A DNA stretch of 6,813 bases from Acidimicrobiaceae bacterium (GTDB lineage: Bacteria > Actinomycetota > Acidimicrobiia > Acidimicrobiales > Ilumatobacteraceae): contig CANLHV010000065.1 in the NCBI GenBank assembly GCA_947490975.1, forward strand, positions 1 to 6,813. The letters run 5' to 3'. The notes under the pieces were generated by a model that had not been told where the DNA came from, ran no database searches, and saw only the letters and a list, made by a program, of their open reading frames with translations. Below are positions 1-6,391 of this stretch, piece by piece (the first letter of the stretch is position 1; each line of letters starts with the position of its first letter). The position numbers were made by a program, and so were the translations under genes.

Positions 1-10
1 GGGTTAATTT

Positions 11-1639
11 CTAAATAGTCGGCAAGACATAATCTGCGAACCTGTCACGCAGTGTCTTTTTAGAAAATTTGCCAACGCTGGTTTTTGGTACTTCGTCAAT
101 GAACACGACGTCATCTGGCACTTGCCATTTAGCCAATCTCGGCCGAATGTAGTCGAGCACTTCATCTTTTGTTAGCGACTCGCCGGGGTTCAGCACCACG
201 CAGGCCAACGGGCGCTCTGACCATTTGGGGTGCGGTACGCCGACAACCGCTGCTTCTTTAATTTTCGGATGCGACATCAGTTCGTTTTCAATTTCAACAG
301 ATGAGATCCATTCACCACCGGTCTTGATCAGATCTTTCGTGCGGTCAACAAGCCGAATGCGACCTGAAGAATCCATAGTTGCGACATCACCGGTGCGCAG
401 CCAACCGTCTTCGGTAAAACTTTCGGCGGCGCGGGGGTCGTTGTAATAAGTCGAAGCGATCCATGAGCCTGCGCATTGCAACTCGCCGCTCGTCTCGCCA
501 TCCCACGGCACAGGTGTGGTCGTACCGGGCAACACAACACGACAATCGACGCCGAAATTAATTGTGCCAACTGTCGTGCGTAACTCGGCTTGTTCTTCGA
601 TTGGTTTCTGCTGATCAGCAAGCGACAAGTTGCAAGTAGCGGCGATCGGGCTCGTCTCGGTCATGCCCCAGGCTTGCAAAATCGGCAGACCGATTGTTTC
701 GCGATAGGCCTCGCTCAATGCTTTTGGCACCGCACTGCCACCAACAGGAATAACACGCAACGAAGAAGTATCGCGACCCTTTAGTTCTGGCAATACGCCC
801 ATCCAAATTGTTGGCACACCTGCGGCAACAGTTACTTTTTCTTCGACGATCAAATTTGCGATCGCCTTGCCAGAAAGATCTGGGCCAGGCATAACAAGAC
901 TTGCCCCACACGCAACTGCGGCATGCGCCAAACCCCATGCGTTGGCGTGAAACATCGGCACGACTGGCAAAATCACATCACTCTCGCGAGCACCGAGCGA
1001 ATCGACCATCATCGCACCCATCGTGTGCATATAAGTCGAGCGGTGACTATAAACGACGCCTTTCGGGTTGCCCGTTGTGCCACTCGTGTAACACATGCTG
1101 GCCGCCAAATTTTCATCGGTGATTTTGAATGCGACCCCAGATACACCTTTGATTAGTTCTTCGTAGTTGTACATCTGCATGCCGGGCACCGAATCGGGCA
1201 CGTCACCTTTGCCGTCGTCCATGATTACGAGATGTTTGACAGTTTTGAACGTCGGCAACAGCGGCGCGAGCAGGGCGAACAACGAGCGGTCAACGAAAAT
1301 AACTTCGTCTTCAGCGTGATTGGCAATATAAGTCAGTTGCTCGGGAAACAAGCGAATGTTTAAAGTGTGCAAAACGCGCCCAGTGCACGGCGCAGCAAAA
1401 TAAAGTTCAAGGTGTCGGGCAGTATTCCACGCGAATGTTGCAACACGTCCGTCATTTGAAATTTTTAGTTTGTCGAGCGCGCCACCAAGTTGACGTGTTC
1501 GCGCGGCCCACTCGCCATAGGTTGTGCGATCTTTGCCGATTGCAGTTGCAGTCGTGATCGTCTTGTCAGCGTGATAATTTTCGGCTCGCTCAAAAAGATG
1601 CACCATCGTCAATGGCGTGTTCTGCATCAAACCCTTCAT
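11..1639 (-). CDS. AlkK-type medium/long-chain fatty acyl-CoA synthetase (AMP-forming)
   Basis: This enzyme activates a fatty acid to acyl-CoA in two steps (acyl-adenylate, then thioester), feeding beta-oxidation or lipid synthesis. It belongs to the ANL adenylating superfamily. Numbered from the chosen ATG (542 aa), the P-loop-like motif YTSGTTGNPKG is at 184–194, the WGMTET motif at 324–329, GWLRTGD at 412–418, the hinge region DRTKDLIKTGGEWIS at 432–446, and the catalytic lysine of the C-terminal domain at about 524 (SVGKFSKK). From memory, the protein resembles Pseudomonas AlkK along its whole length, including the N-terminal MxGLM and the NAWG segment, and its length fits. The open frame extends to a TTG at 1672. 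The ATG at 1639 is preferred because a purine-rich GGGGGA precedes it and the AlkK N-terminus aligns there. It is transcribed divergently from the membrane-protein gene at 1715. Chain-length preference cannot be read from sequence. Confidence 0.93.
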   Translation of the reverse strand: MKGLMQNTPLTMVHLFERAENYHADKTITTATAIGKDRTTYGEWAARTRQLGGALDKLKISNDGRVATFAWNTARHLELYFAAPCTGRVLHTLNIRLFPEQLTYIANHAEDEVIFVDRSLFALLAPLLPTFKTVKHLVIMDDGKGDVPDSVPGMQMYNYEELIKGVSGVAFKITDENLAASMCYTSGTTGNPKGVVYSHRSTYMHTMGAMMVDSLGARESDVILPVVPMFHANAWGLAHAAVACGASLVMPGPDLSGKAIANLIVEEKVTVAAGVPTIWMGVLPELKGRDTSSLRVIPVGGSAVPKALSEAYRETIGLPILQAWGMTETSPIAATCNLSLADQQKPIEEQAELRTTVGTINFGVDCRVVLPGTTTPVPWDGETSGELQCAGSWIASTYYNDPRAAESFTEDGWLRTGDVATMDSSGRIRLVDRTKDLIKTGGEWISSVEIENELMSHPKIKEAAVVGVPHPKWSERPLACVVLNPGESLTKDEVLDYIRPRLAKWQVPDDVVFIDEVPKTSVGKFSKKTLRDRFADYVLPTI

Positions 1640-1642
1640 TGC

Positions 1643-1648
1643 TCCCCC
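1643..1648 (-). promoter_or_regulatory. Ribosome-binding site of the acyl-CoA synthetase gene
   Basis: The minus strand reads GGGGGA, ending three bases before the ATG at 1639. The spacing is short, but it is the only purine-rich block near either candidate start. The upstream TTG (1672) has no such block. It supports the shorter 542-aa protein. Confidence 0.5.
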
Positions 1649-1662
1649 AAAAGAACTTGTAG

Positions 1663-1692
1663 TTGATATCAAATATCGTGACTATCTCTTAT
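1663..1692 (+). promoter_or_regulatory. Possible promoter of the DedA-like/tpx transcript in the divergent intergenic region
   Basis: TTGATA at 1663–1668 matches the -35 consensus at five of six bases. After 18 bp, TCTTAT at 1687–1692 matches the -10 consensus at four of six. Transcription would start about 15 nt before the GTG at 1715, giving a very short leader without a Shine-Dalgarno. The -35 lies in a perfect palindrome TTGATATCAA (1663–1672). This is a consensus match by eye only. Confidence 0.3.
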
Positions 1693-1714
1693 TTACCGTA
1701 GCAAGTCGGCTACC

Positions 1715-2314
1715 GTGCTACGAATGCGAAAAGCAGTGCTGACGCTTACAACCTTGTTATTTGTAATCGGCACAATTGGCAGCAACATCGGCCCCGCACT
1801 TGTCGATGAACGACCGCGACTTGTGTTGATGCTCAGTTCACGAAATCGCAATTTGTTCGGCTCAGTGCCATATATCGATCTTTTTAGTTATTCGATAATT
1901 GGTTTTACGCGCGTGCTGATCGCTGGCATTGCGCTTTATTTTGTTGGTCGCTGGTATGGCACAAAAGCCCTCGGCTGGGTTGAGGGCAACATGGGCGAAT
2001 TACCTGCCATATATAAATGGACAGAGCGCCTCGTCGACAAGGCAGGACCCGCAATTCTTGTGCTTATGCCGGGCAGCAACATCGTTTGCTTGCTACTCGG
2101 CCACCGACGAATGTCGCCCAAAAAGTTCGTGCCGCTCTTGATTTTGGGTGTCGTGCTGAAGCTAATTGTGTTGTGGCGCGGTGGCAAATTGTTCGAAGAG
2201 CAAATCCGTGACTTTTTAAGTTATATCGAGCGCTACCAATGGTGGGTTGTTGGCGCGCTTTTTATAGCATCAACACTGCAATCAGCTCGCAAGGGCAGAC
2301 CCAAAACTACGTGA
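1715..2314 (+). CDS. DedA/VTT-like integral membrane protein
   Basis: This is a polytopic membrane protein of 199 aa whose substrate is unknown. Likely membrane segments are at about 7–26, 56–78, 110–128, 138–153 and 175–190. The central part has the layout of the DedA/VTT (SNARE-associated) family: a GRWYG at 78–82, an amphipathic stretch with a conserved-looking Glu, then a Gly-Pro/MPGSN segment (111–122), and GHRRM...F (129–138) leading into a helix ending in LW. DedA proteins of known function move lipids such as undecaprenyl phosphate or support envelope homeostasis. The canonical R(F/Y)xPGxR motif is represented only by VLMPGSN, without the flanking arginines, so the match is partial. 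The start is GTG at 1715, with an in-frame ATG at 1724. Neither has a good Shine-Dalgarno, so translation may be leaderless or nearly so. It ends 12 nt before tpx and is probably cotranscribed with it. Confidence 0.6.
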   Translation: MLRMRKAVLTLTTLLFVIGTIGSNIGPALVDERPRLVLMLSSRNRNLFGSVPYIDLFSYSIIGFTRVLIAGIALYFVGRWYGTKALGWVEGNMGELPAIYKWTERLVDKAGPAILVLMPGSNIVCLLLGHRRMSPKKFVPLLILGVVLKLIVLWRGGKLFEEQIRDFLSYIERYQWWVVGALFIASTLQSARKGRPKTT

Positions 2315-2316
2315 CC

Positions 2317-2321
2317 AGGAG
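2317..2321 (+). promoter_or_regulatory. Ribosome-binding site deciding the tpx start
   Basis: AGGAG ends five bases before the ATG at 2327, an ideal position. It shows that translation starts at 2327 and so includes the lysine-rich tail, rather than at a later TTG next to the enzyme domain. Confidence 0.75.
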
Positions 2322-2326
2322 AAACC

Positions 2327-2905
2327 ATGGCATCAAAAAAGAAGAGTGCAAAAAAAGCAAAAAAGAAAGCCGTTAAAAAGACAGCAAAGAAATCTGCTAA
2401 AAAAACAGGCTCTACAGTTACTTTGGGTGGCAACCCGGTTTCGGTGAGCGGCAAATTGCCCAAGACAGGCAAATCTTTGCCAAAGTTTTCGTTGACAACC
2501 AGCGCACTCAAAGACATCAGCAATAAAGACATCGCCGGCAAGCGAGTGATCTTTAATATCTTCCCAAGTATCGACACACCCACTTGCGCGACAAGCACTC
2601 GTAAGTTCAACGAGATTGCTGCAAGTTTGCAAAACACCGAGGTTTACTGCGTGTCGGCAGATCTTCCGTTTGCGCAGGGCCGCTTCTGTGGCAGCGAAGG
2701 TATCAGCAACGTCAAGACTGCTTCGTCGTTCAGATCAAATTTTGGCTCTGTATTCGGAGTCAACCTGACAAACGGCGTACTAAAAGGTGTCTTGGCGCGA
2801 GCAATCGTTGTCGCCGACGAAAAAGGCAAAGTGTTGCACACTGAGTTGGTTAGCGAGATTGCCAGCGAACCGAATTACGACGCTGCAGTCAATTCGCTGC
2901 GCTAA
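2327..2905 (+). CDS. tpx: Thiol peroxidase (Tpx, atypical 2-Cys peroxiredoxin) with Lys/Ala-rich N-terminal tail
   Basis: This is a peroxiredoxin that reduces hydrogen and organic peroxides, normally using thioredoxin. The 192-aa product has two parts. Residues 29–192 form a complete Tpx domain: TVTLGGNPVSV opens it, the peroxidatic motif SIDTPTC places the reactive cysteine at Cys87 with Thr84 and Pro85 in place, and the resolving cysteine is Cys121 in FAQGRFCGSEG. The 34-residue Cys–Cys spacing equals that of E. coli Tpx (Cys61/Cys95). Arg158 matches the conserved active-site arginine. Residues 1–27 are an extra tail with 14 lysines and most of the rest Ala/Ser/Thr, like the basic tails of H1-like or actinobacterial HU proteins. 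E. coli Tpx begins directly at the enzyme domain. The well-placed AGGAG argues that the tail is translated. It could anchor the enzyme to DNA or RNA, which is an inference. It lies 12 nt after the DedA-like gene and converges on dapB. Confidence 0.95.
   Translation: MASKKKSAKKAKKKAVKKTAKKSAKKTGSTVTLGGNPVSVSGKLPKTGKSLPKFSLTTSALKDISNKDIAGKRVIFNIFPSIDTPTCATSTRKFNEIAASLQNTEVYCVSADLPFAQGRFCGSEGISNVKTASSFRSNFGSVFGVNLTNGVLKGVLARAIVVADEKGKVLHTELVSEIASEPNYDAAVNSLR
2336..2404 (+). repeat. A-rich lysine-codon tract encoding the Tpx basic tail
   Basis: Residues 4–26 are coded by repeated AAA/AAG and GCA/GCT codons in irregular KK(S/A/T) units, giving A runs of six or seven bases (2350–2356, 2359–2364, 2399–2405). 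The run at 2359–2365 reads A AAA AAG in frame, which has the form of a slippery heptamer. The tract differs in composition from the rest of the gene. Confidence 0.7.
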
Positions 2906-2935
2906 CTAGTTAACCGCTAAAAATTCAGCGCTTAA
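2903..2935. terminator. Weak inverted repeats between convergent tpx and dapB, possible bidirectional terminator
   Basis: The 26-bp gap holds a 10-bp palindrome TAACTAGTTA (2903–2912) that includes the tpx stop. It also holds an imperfect stem, TTAA-C-CGCT (2910–2918) with AGCG-C-TTAA (2927–2935), which has a C·C mismatch and an A-rich 8-nt loop and reaches the dapB stop. No T-run follows in either direction, so any intrinsic terminator is weak. Confidence 0.3.
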
Positions 2936-3699
2936 ATTTCTAAAAACTTGTCGAGCCCGAGGGTAAAGCCCTTGTACTCGGCAATTTTTTTGCACGCCAA
3001 GACAACACCAGGCATAAAACTCGCACGATCAATCGTGTCGTGACGAATTGTCAATGTCTGACCTTGAGTACCAAGCACAACTTCTTGATTTGCTACGACG
3101 CCGCGCATTCGAACCGCATGAATCGGAATATCGCCCGGGCCTTTAGCGCCGCGCGCGCCAGCAATTGCTTCGTGCGTGGTTGGGTCTTTTGCCCAAGCAT
3201 TGCTCGCACTCGCCATGCGTTTTGCGGTTGAAATTGCCGTGCCCGACGGTGAGTCGGCTTTGCCATCGTGATGTATCTCGATTATCTCGGCGGTTTCAAA
3301 AAACGGTGCAGCTATCTCAGCAAAGCGCATCATCAATACGGCACCAATCGCAAAGTTTGGCGCAACAATGCAGTTACTCGACGAAAACATTTTTTTGAAA
3401 TCTTCGATGTCTTTGTCTGTGAACCCAGTGGTGCCCACAACAGCGTGAATATTGTGCATCGCCAACCAAGGCAGGTTGATGCGCGAAGCCGCCGCAACCG
3501 TGAAGTCGACGGCGACGTCAACCTTGGCGTCAGCGAGAGCACGAAGTTCTGAAGACACCGCCATGCCATGAACCACAGAACCAGCCGACGCGGTATCAAC
3601 CGCGGCGACAAGTTCTAAGTTTTTATCGGCAACGACTGCAGAGCAGACCGTTGCACCCATCCGACCGGCAGCGCCAATGACACCGACGCGAATCGTCAT
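2932..3699 (-). CDS. dapB: 4-hydroxy-tetrahydrodipicolinate reductase (DapB)
   Basis: DapB reduces hydroxy-tetrahydrodipicolinate with NAD(P)H to tetrahydrodipicolinate in the diaminopimelate/lysine pathway of the cytosol. Its product supplies peptidoglycan cross-linking and lysine. From the chosen ATG the protein has 255 aa, close to the short actinobacterial form and below the 273 aa of E. coli. The N-terminal Rossmann motif is VIGAAGRMG (7–15), followed by DFT (65–67) and GTTG (89–92). The signature EIHHDGKADSPSGTA (141–155) carries the proposed catalytic His144 and Lys147. RASFMPG (226–231) lies near the C-terminus. The frame stays open to 3741 with an ATG at 3720, but the family N-terminus (IRVGVIG) fits the ATG at 3699. 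The pnp stop (TGA, 3703–3701) is one base upstream (TGAGATG), so translation is probably coupled to pnp. Confidence 0.96.
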   Translation of the reverse strand: MTIRVGVIGAAGRMGATVCSAVVADKNLELVAAVDTASAGSVVHGMAVSSELRALADAKVDVAVDFTVAAASRINLPWLAMHNIHAVVGTTGFTDKDIEDFKKMFSSSNCIVAPNFAIGAVLMMRFAEIAAPFFETAEIIEIHHDGKADSPSGTAISTAKRMASASNAWAKDPTTHEAIAGARGAKGPGDIPIHAVRMRGVVANQEVVLGTQGQTLTIRHDTIDRASFMPGVVLACKKIAEYKGFTLGLDKFLEI

Positions 3700-3700
3700 C

Positions 3701-6208
3701 TCAGCCGAGATCTCCGAGGTCATTGCGCAAGTCGCGGTCAAACTCTTCTTCGAAACTTACGCTGACTGCATCTGACGGAGCACTGCGACCATCTCGATCA
3801 TTCGAGCGCGGACGATCGTTTGAACGTGGACGATCATTGCGGTCGTTGCGACCACCGCGATCATTTCGTGGACCACGATCATTGCGATCACCACGACCAC
3901 CACGGTCGCCGCGATCATTCGAGCGCGGACGATCATTGCGATCGCCGCGGTCGTTCGAACGAGGACGTGGACCGCGATCTCCGCGATCGGTTTGTGCACC
4001 CGCAGAACCGCCGCCTGAACCCTTGATGACTTCGCCATCTGGACCAATCAAGCTGAGGCTTACTTTGCCGCGATCGTCGATGTCGTCGACACGAACTTGC
4101 ACTTCGTCACCGATGTTAAGCACATCTTCGACGCGTGCAACACGCTGACCATTGCCAAGCTTCGAAATATGTACCAAGCCATCGCGACCAGGCAAAATAT
4201 TTACGAACGCACCAAAGGCCGCAGTGTTAACCACGCGACCTGTGTAAACAGCGCCGAGTTCTGCAGTTGGTGGATCAACAATCGCCAAGATGCGAGATTT
4301 CGCATCTTCAACTTTTGCGTTGTCTGGTGAACCAATTGTGATGATGCCAGTTGCGCCGTCGTCAGACACGTTGATTTCAGCACCAGTTTCTTGCTGAATC
4401 GTGTTGATGACTTTGCCCTTTGGTCCGATTACTTCGCCGACTTTGTCAAGCGGAATCGTAAAGGTGACAATCTTTGGTGCACTCTCATTGACAGTTGCAC
4501 GCGGTGCACTGATCGCTGAGTTCATCACGTCGAGAATCTTCAAACGAGCGTCTTTGGCTTGTTGCAACGCCTTTGCCAAAACATCGCTCGGAATACCTTC
4601 GATTTTTGTGTCGAGTTGCAATGCCGTAACTGCATCTGCAGTGCCGGCGACTTTGAAGTCCATGTCGCCGAATGCGTCTTCTGCGCCAAGAATGTCTGTC
4701 AACGCGGTGTACTTGCCTTGATCAAAAATGAGACCCATGGCGATACCTGCGACTGGCGCAACAATCGGCACACCGGCATCCATTAATGAAAGACTCGATG
4801 CGCAAACTGAAGCCATCGATGTCGAACCGTTTGATGACAACACTTCGCTTACCAAGCGCAATGTGTAGGCAAACTCTTCTTGACTTGGCACAACCGGAAA
4901 CAACGCACGCTCAGCGAGTGCACCGTGGCCGATTTCGCGACGCTTTGGCGTGCCGACGCGACCGGTTTCACCGTTCGCCCATGGCGCCATGTTGTAGTCG
5001 TGCATGTAACGCTTCGAAGTCTCAGGTGTGATCGAATCGATCATCTGATTCATCTTTGGCATTGCCATTGTCAACACGTTGAGTACTTGAGTCTCGCCGC
5101 GCTGAAACAAGCCGGTGCCGTGTGCTGTCGGTATCAAACCAACTTCGGCTGAAACCGGACGCAGATCGGCTGGACCGCGACCATCGATACGAATGCCCTC
5201 GTCGACAACTCGCTTGCGAACAAGCTTCTTTGTCAATGAACGCACGGCTTCTTTGATCTGCTTTTCTTGAGCAGGAAACTTTTCGGCAAGTTCAGCAAGT
5301 GTCTGTGCAGTTGCATCGTCAATTGCTGCATTGCGATCGCTCTTTAGCGCGATGCGAATTGCCGGCTGAAGCTTTGTCGTTGCTGCAGCTTCAACTGCGG
5401 CGAACAACTCGTCGGTGTAGTCGAGCACGGGTGTGTATTTGAGCGGCTCGATTGGTCCACGAGTTGCGATAACGCTTGCGACTAGTTGACGCTGAAGTTT
5501 TATCGACTCTTTGATGTATTGCTTCGAAGTCTCAAGACCACTGGCAATGACTTCTTCTGTAACTTTTGGTGCGCCATCGGCGTAGAAAGTGAAACTCTTT
5601 TCTGTGCCACCTGCTTCAACCATCATCACGGCAACATCGCCATTGTCGAGTTCTCGACCTGCGACAACCAATTCGAAAGTCGATTGCTCGCCTTCTTCGA
5701 ATGTCGGATGAGCAATCCATGAGCCGTCTTGGCTGAAAGCCAAACGCACTGCACCGATTGGGCCATCAAACGGAATGCCCGAGATCATGAACGAGGCAGA
5801 TGCCGCGTTGATCGCCAAGACATCGTGCGGGTTGGTTTGGTCGGCACCAATAACAGTGATTACGACCTGGGTCTCATTGCGGTAGCCATCTGGGAAAGCT
5901 GGGCGCAATGGACGATCTGTCAAACGACAAGTGAGAATCGCTTGTTGACTTGGTCGACCTTCGCGACGAAAAAACGAACCTGGGATTTTTCCGGCTGCAT
6001 ATGCTCGCTCTTCAACATCGACTGTCAACGGAAAGAAGTCGATGCCGTCACGCACGCCCTTTGCTGCGTTTGCTGTTGCAAGAACTGTCGTCTTGCCGAT
6101 TTTTGCTACTACTGCACCTTGCGATTGCAAAGCGAATTTACCCGTCTCAAATGAGAGAGTTTTATCGGTGCCTGAAATTGCACCGCTTACTGAAATGGCC
6201 TCGGCCAT
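3701..6208 (-). CDS. pnp: Polyribonucleotide nucleotidyltransferase (PNPase) with Arg/Asp/Gly-rich C-terminal extension
   Basis: PNPase is a trimeric phosphorolytic 3'-5' exoribonuclease that also adds 3' tails. Actinobacterial versions have been described as guanosine pentaphosphate synthetases. The 835-aa product has the full order: first RNase PH domain (about 12–145) with the FFRR RNA-contact loop at 79–82, a helical linker (about 245–325), the second RNase PH domain (about 335–560), a KH domain (about 577–640, GPKG at 595–598) and an S1 domain (about 650–722). Catalytic Asp511, Asp517 and Lys519 (EDAFGDMDFK) and the phosphate-site segment GSTSM (461–465) are present. Typical bacterial PNPases have about 700–770 aa. 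The excess is a tail at 741–808 built from DRGDR, RNDR and PRSNDR units, ending in an acidic segment (813–835). ATG 6208 has AAAGGA (6220–6215) at a good distance. It follows rpsO and is coupled to dapB. Confidence 0.98.
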   Translation of the reverse strand: MAEAISVSGAISGTDKTLSFETGKFALQSQGAVVAKIGKTTVLATANAAKGVRDGIDFFPLTVDVEERAYAAGKIPGSFFRREGRPSQQAILTCRLTDRPLRPAFPDGYRNETQVVITVIGADQTNPHDVLAINAASASFMISGIPFDGPIGAVRLAFSQDGSWIAHPTFEEGEQSTFELVVAGRELDNGDVAVMMVEAGGTEKSFTFYADGAPKVTEEVIASGLETSKQYIKESIKLQRQLVASVIATRGPIEPLKYTPVLDYTDELFAAVEAAATTKLQPAIRIALKSDRNAAIDDATAQTLAELAEKFPAQEKQIKEAVRSLTKKLVRKRVVDEGIRIDGRGPADLRPVSAEVGLIPTAHGTGLFQRGETQVLNVLTMAMPKMNQMIDSITPETSKRYMHDYNMAPWANGETGRVGTPKRREIGHGALAERALFPVVPSQEEFAYTLRLVSEVLSSNGSTSMASVCASSLSLMDAGVPIVAPVAGIAMGLIFDQGKYTALTDILGAEDAFGDMDFKVAGTADAVTALQLDTKIEGIPSDVLAKALQQAKDARLKILDVMNSAISAPRATVNESAPKIVTFTIPLDKVGEVIGPKGKVINTIQQETGAEINVSDDGATGIITIGSPDNAKVEDAKSRILAIVDPPTAELGAVYTGRVVNTAAFGAFVNILPGRDGLVHISKLGNGQRVARVEDVLNIGDEVQVRVDDIDDRGKVSLSLIGPDGEVIKGSGGGSAGAQTDRGDRGPRPRSNDRGDRNDRPRSNDRGDRGGRGDRNDRGPRNDRGGRNDRNDRPRSNDRPRSNDRDGRSAPSDAVSVSFEEEFDRDLRNDLGDLG
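3785..3988 (-). repeat. Imperfect tandem repeats encoding the RGD/(P)RSNDR tail of PNPase
   Basis: Residues 741–808 consist almost only of Arg, Asp, Asn, Gly, Ser and Pro. PRSNDR occurs four times (749–754, 761–766, 794–799, 800–805), with NDR and RGD units between them. At DNA level, the 23-nt stretch at 3795–3817 is repeated exactly at 3912–3934, 117 bp (39 codons) apart and in frame. This suggests growth by duplication within the tail. Confidence 0.85.
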
Positions 6209-6391
6209 GGTTATTCCTTTCGTGTCTGCGCCGTTTATTTACGGAGCCACAGACTTTTGTGAACACAAGGTCGGTTCCCAGTTGGAAACCTCGCAAACTT
6301 TTTAGTCACCCGCGAGATATTCAACTGACAACCAACTTCATTCTGTTCGTTGGTTATGTTTTCTGTTTATTAATTCGAGATTAGAAATTGA
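6209..6391 (-). promoter_or_regulatory. rpsO–pnp intergenic region/pnp leader with several hairpins
   Basis: This 183-nt stretch holds no gene that I can support. The strongest structure on the transcript strand is a hairpin at 6254–6224: GTCTGTG pairs with CGCAGAC, then after a 3-nt bulge CCGT pairs with ACGG around AAATAA (11 bp in all). It ends three bases before the pnp Shine-Dalgarno. Upstream are GGTTTCC/GGGAACC with an AACT loop (6290–6273), a CTCGC/GCGAG stem (6316–6290) and AACCAAC/GTTGGTT (6355–6330). None is followed by a U-run, so readthrough from rpsO into pnp is likely. In E. coli, PNPase represses its own message through structure in this leader. A similar role here is an inference. 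Confidence 0.5.
6215..6220 (-). promoter_or_regulatory. Ribosome-binding site of pnp
   Basis: AAAGGA on the minus strand ends six bases before the ATG at 6208. A stable hairpin (6254–6224) ends three bases upstream and could limit ribosome access. Confidence 0.6.

Noticed and set aside
1640..1672. Eleven-residue N-terminal extension of the acyl-CoA synthetase from TTG
   Set aside because: No ribosome-binding site precedes the TTG, the AlkK family starts at the later Met, and the segment contains promoter-like palindromes.
3700..3741. N-terminally extended DapB starting inside pnp
   Set aside because: The extension would precede the Rossmann strand by 14 residues without family support. The stop-adjacent ATG gives the standard N-terminus.
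3785..3988. Repeats as a possible CRISPR array
   Set aside because: The units are in-frame codon repeats within pnp, of irregular spacing and without unique spacers.
3723..4148. Plus-strand 141-codon open frame rich in Arg/Ser/Pro opposite the PNPase tail
   Set aside because: It is the complement of the PNPase repeat and S1 coding sequence. Its composition only mirrors the repeats, and it has no family resemblance.
6330..6355. Stem AACCAAC/GTTGGTT as an rpsO terminator
   Set aside because: The loop is 12 nt, the stem is A/T-rich, and it is followed by GTCAGTTG rather than a U-run.
5729..6384. Long plus-strand open frames opposite the pnp 5' half and leader
   Set aside because: They lie antisense to the highly conserved RNase PH domain, and the translations are Cys/Leu/Arg-rich with no recognisable domain.
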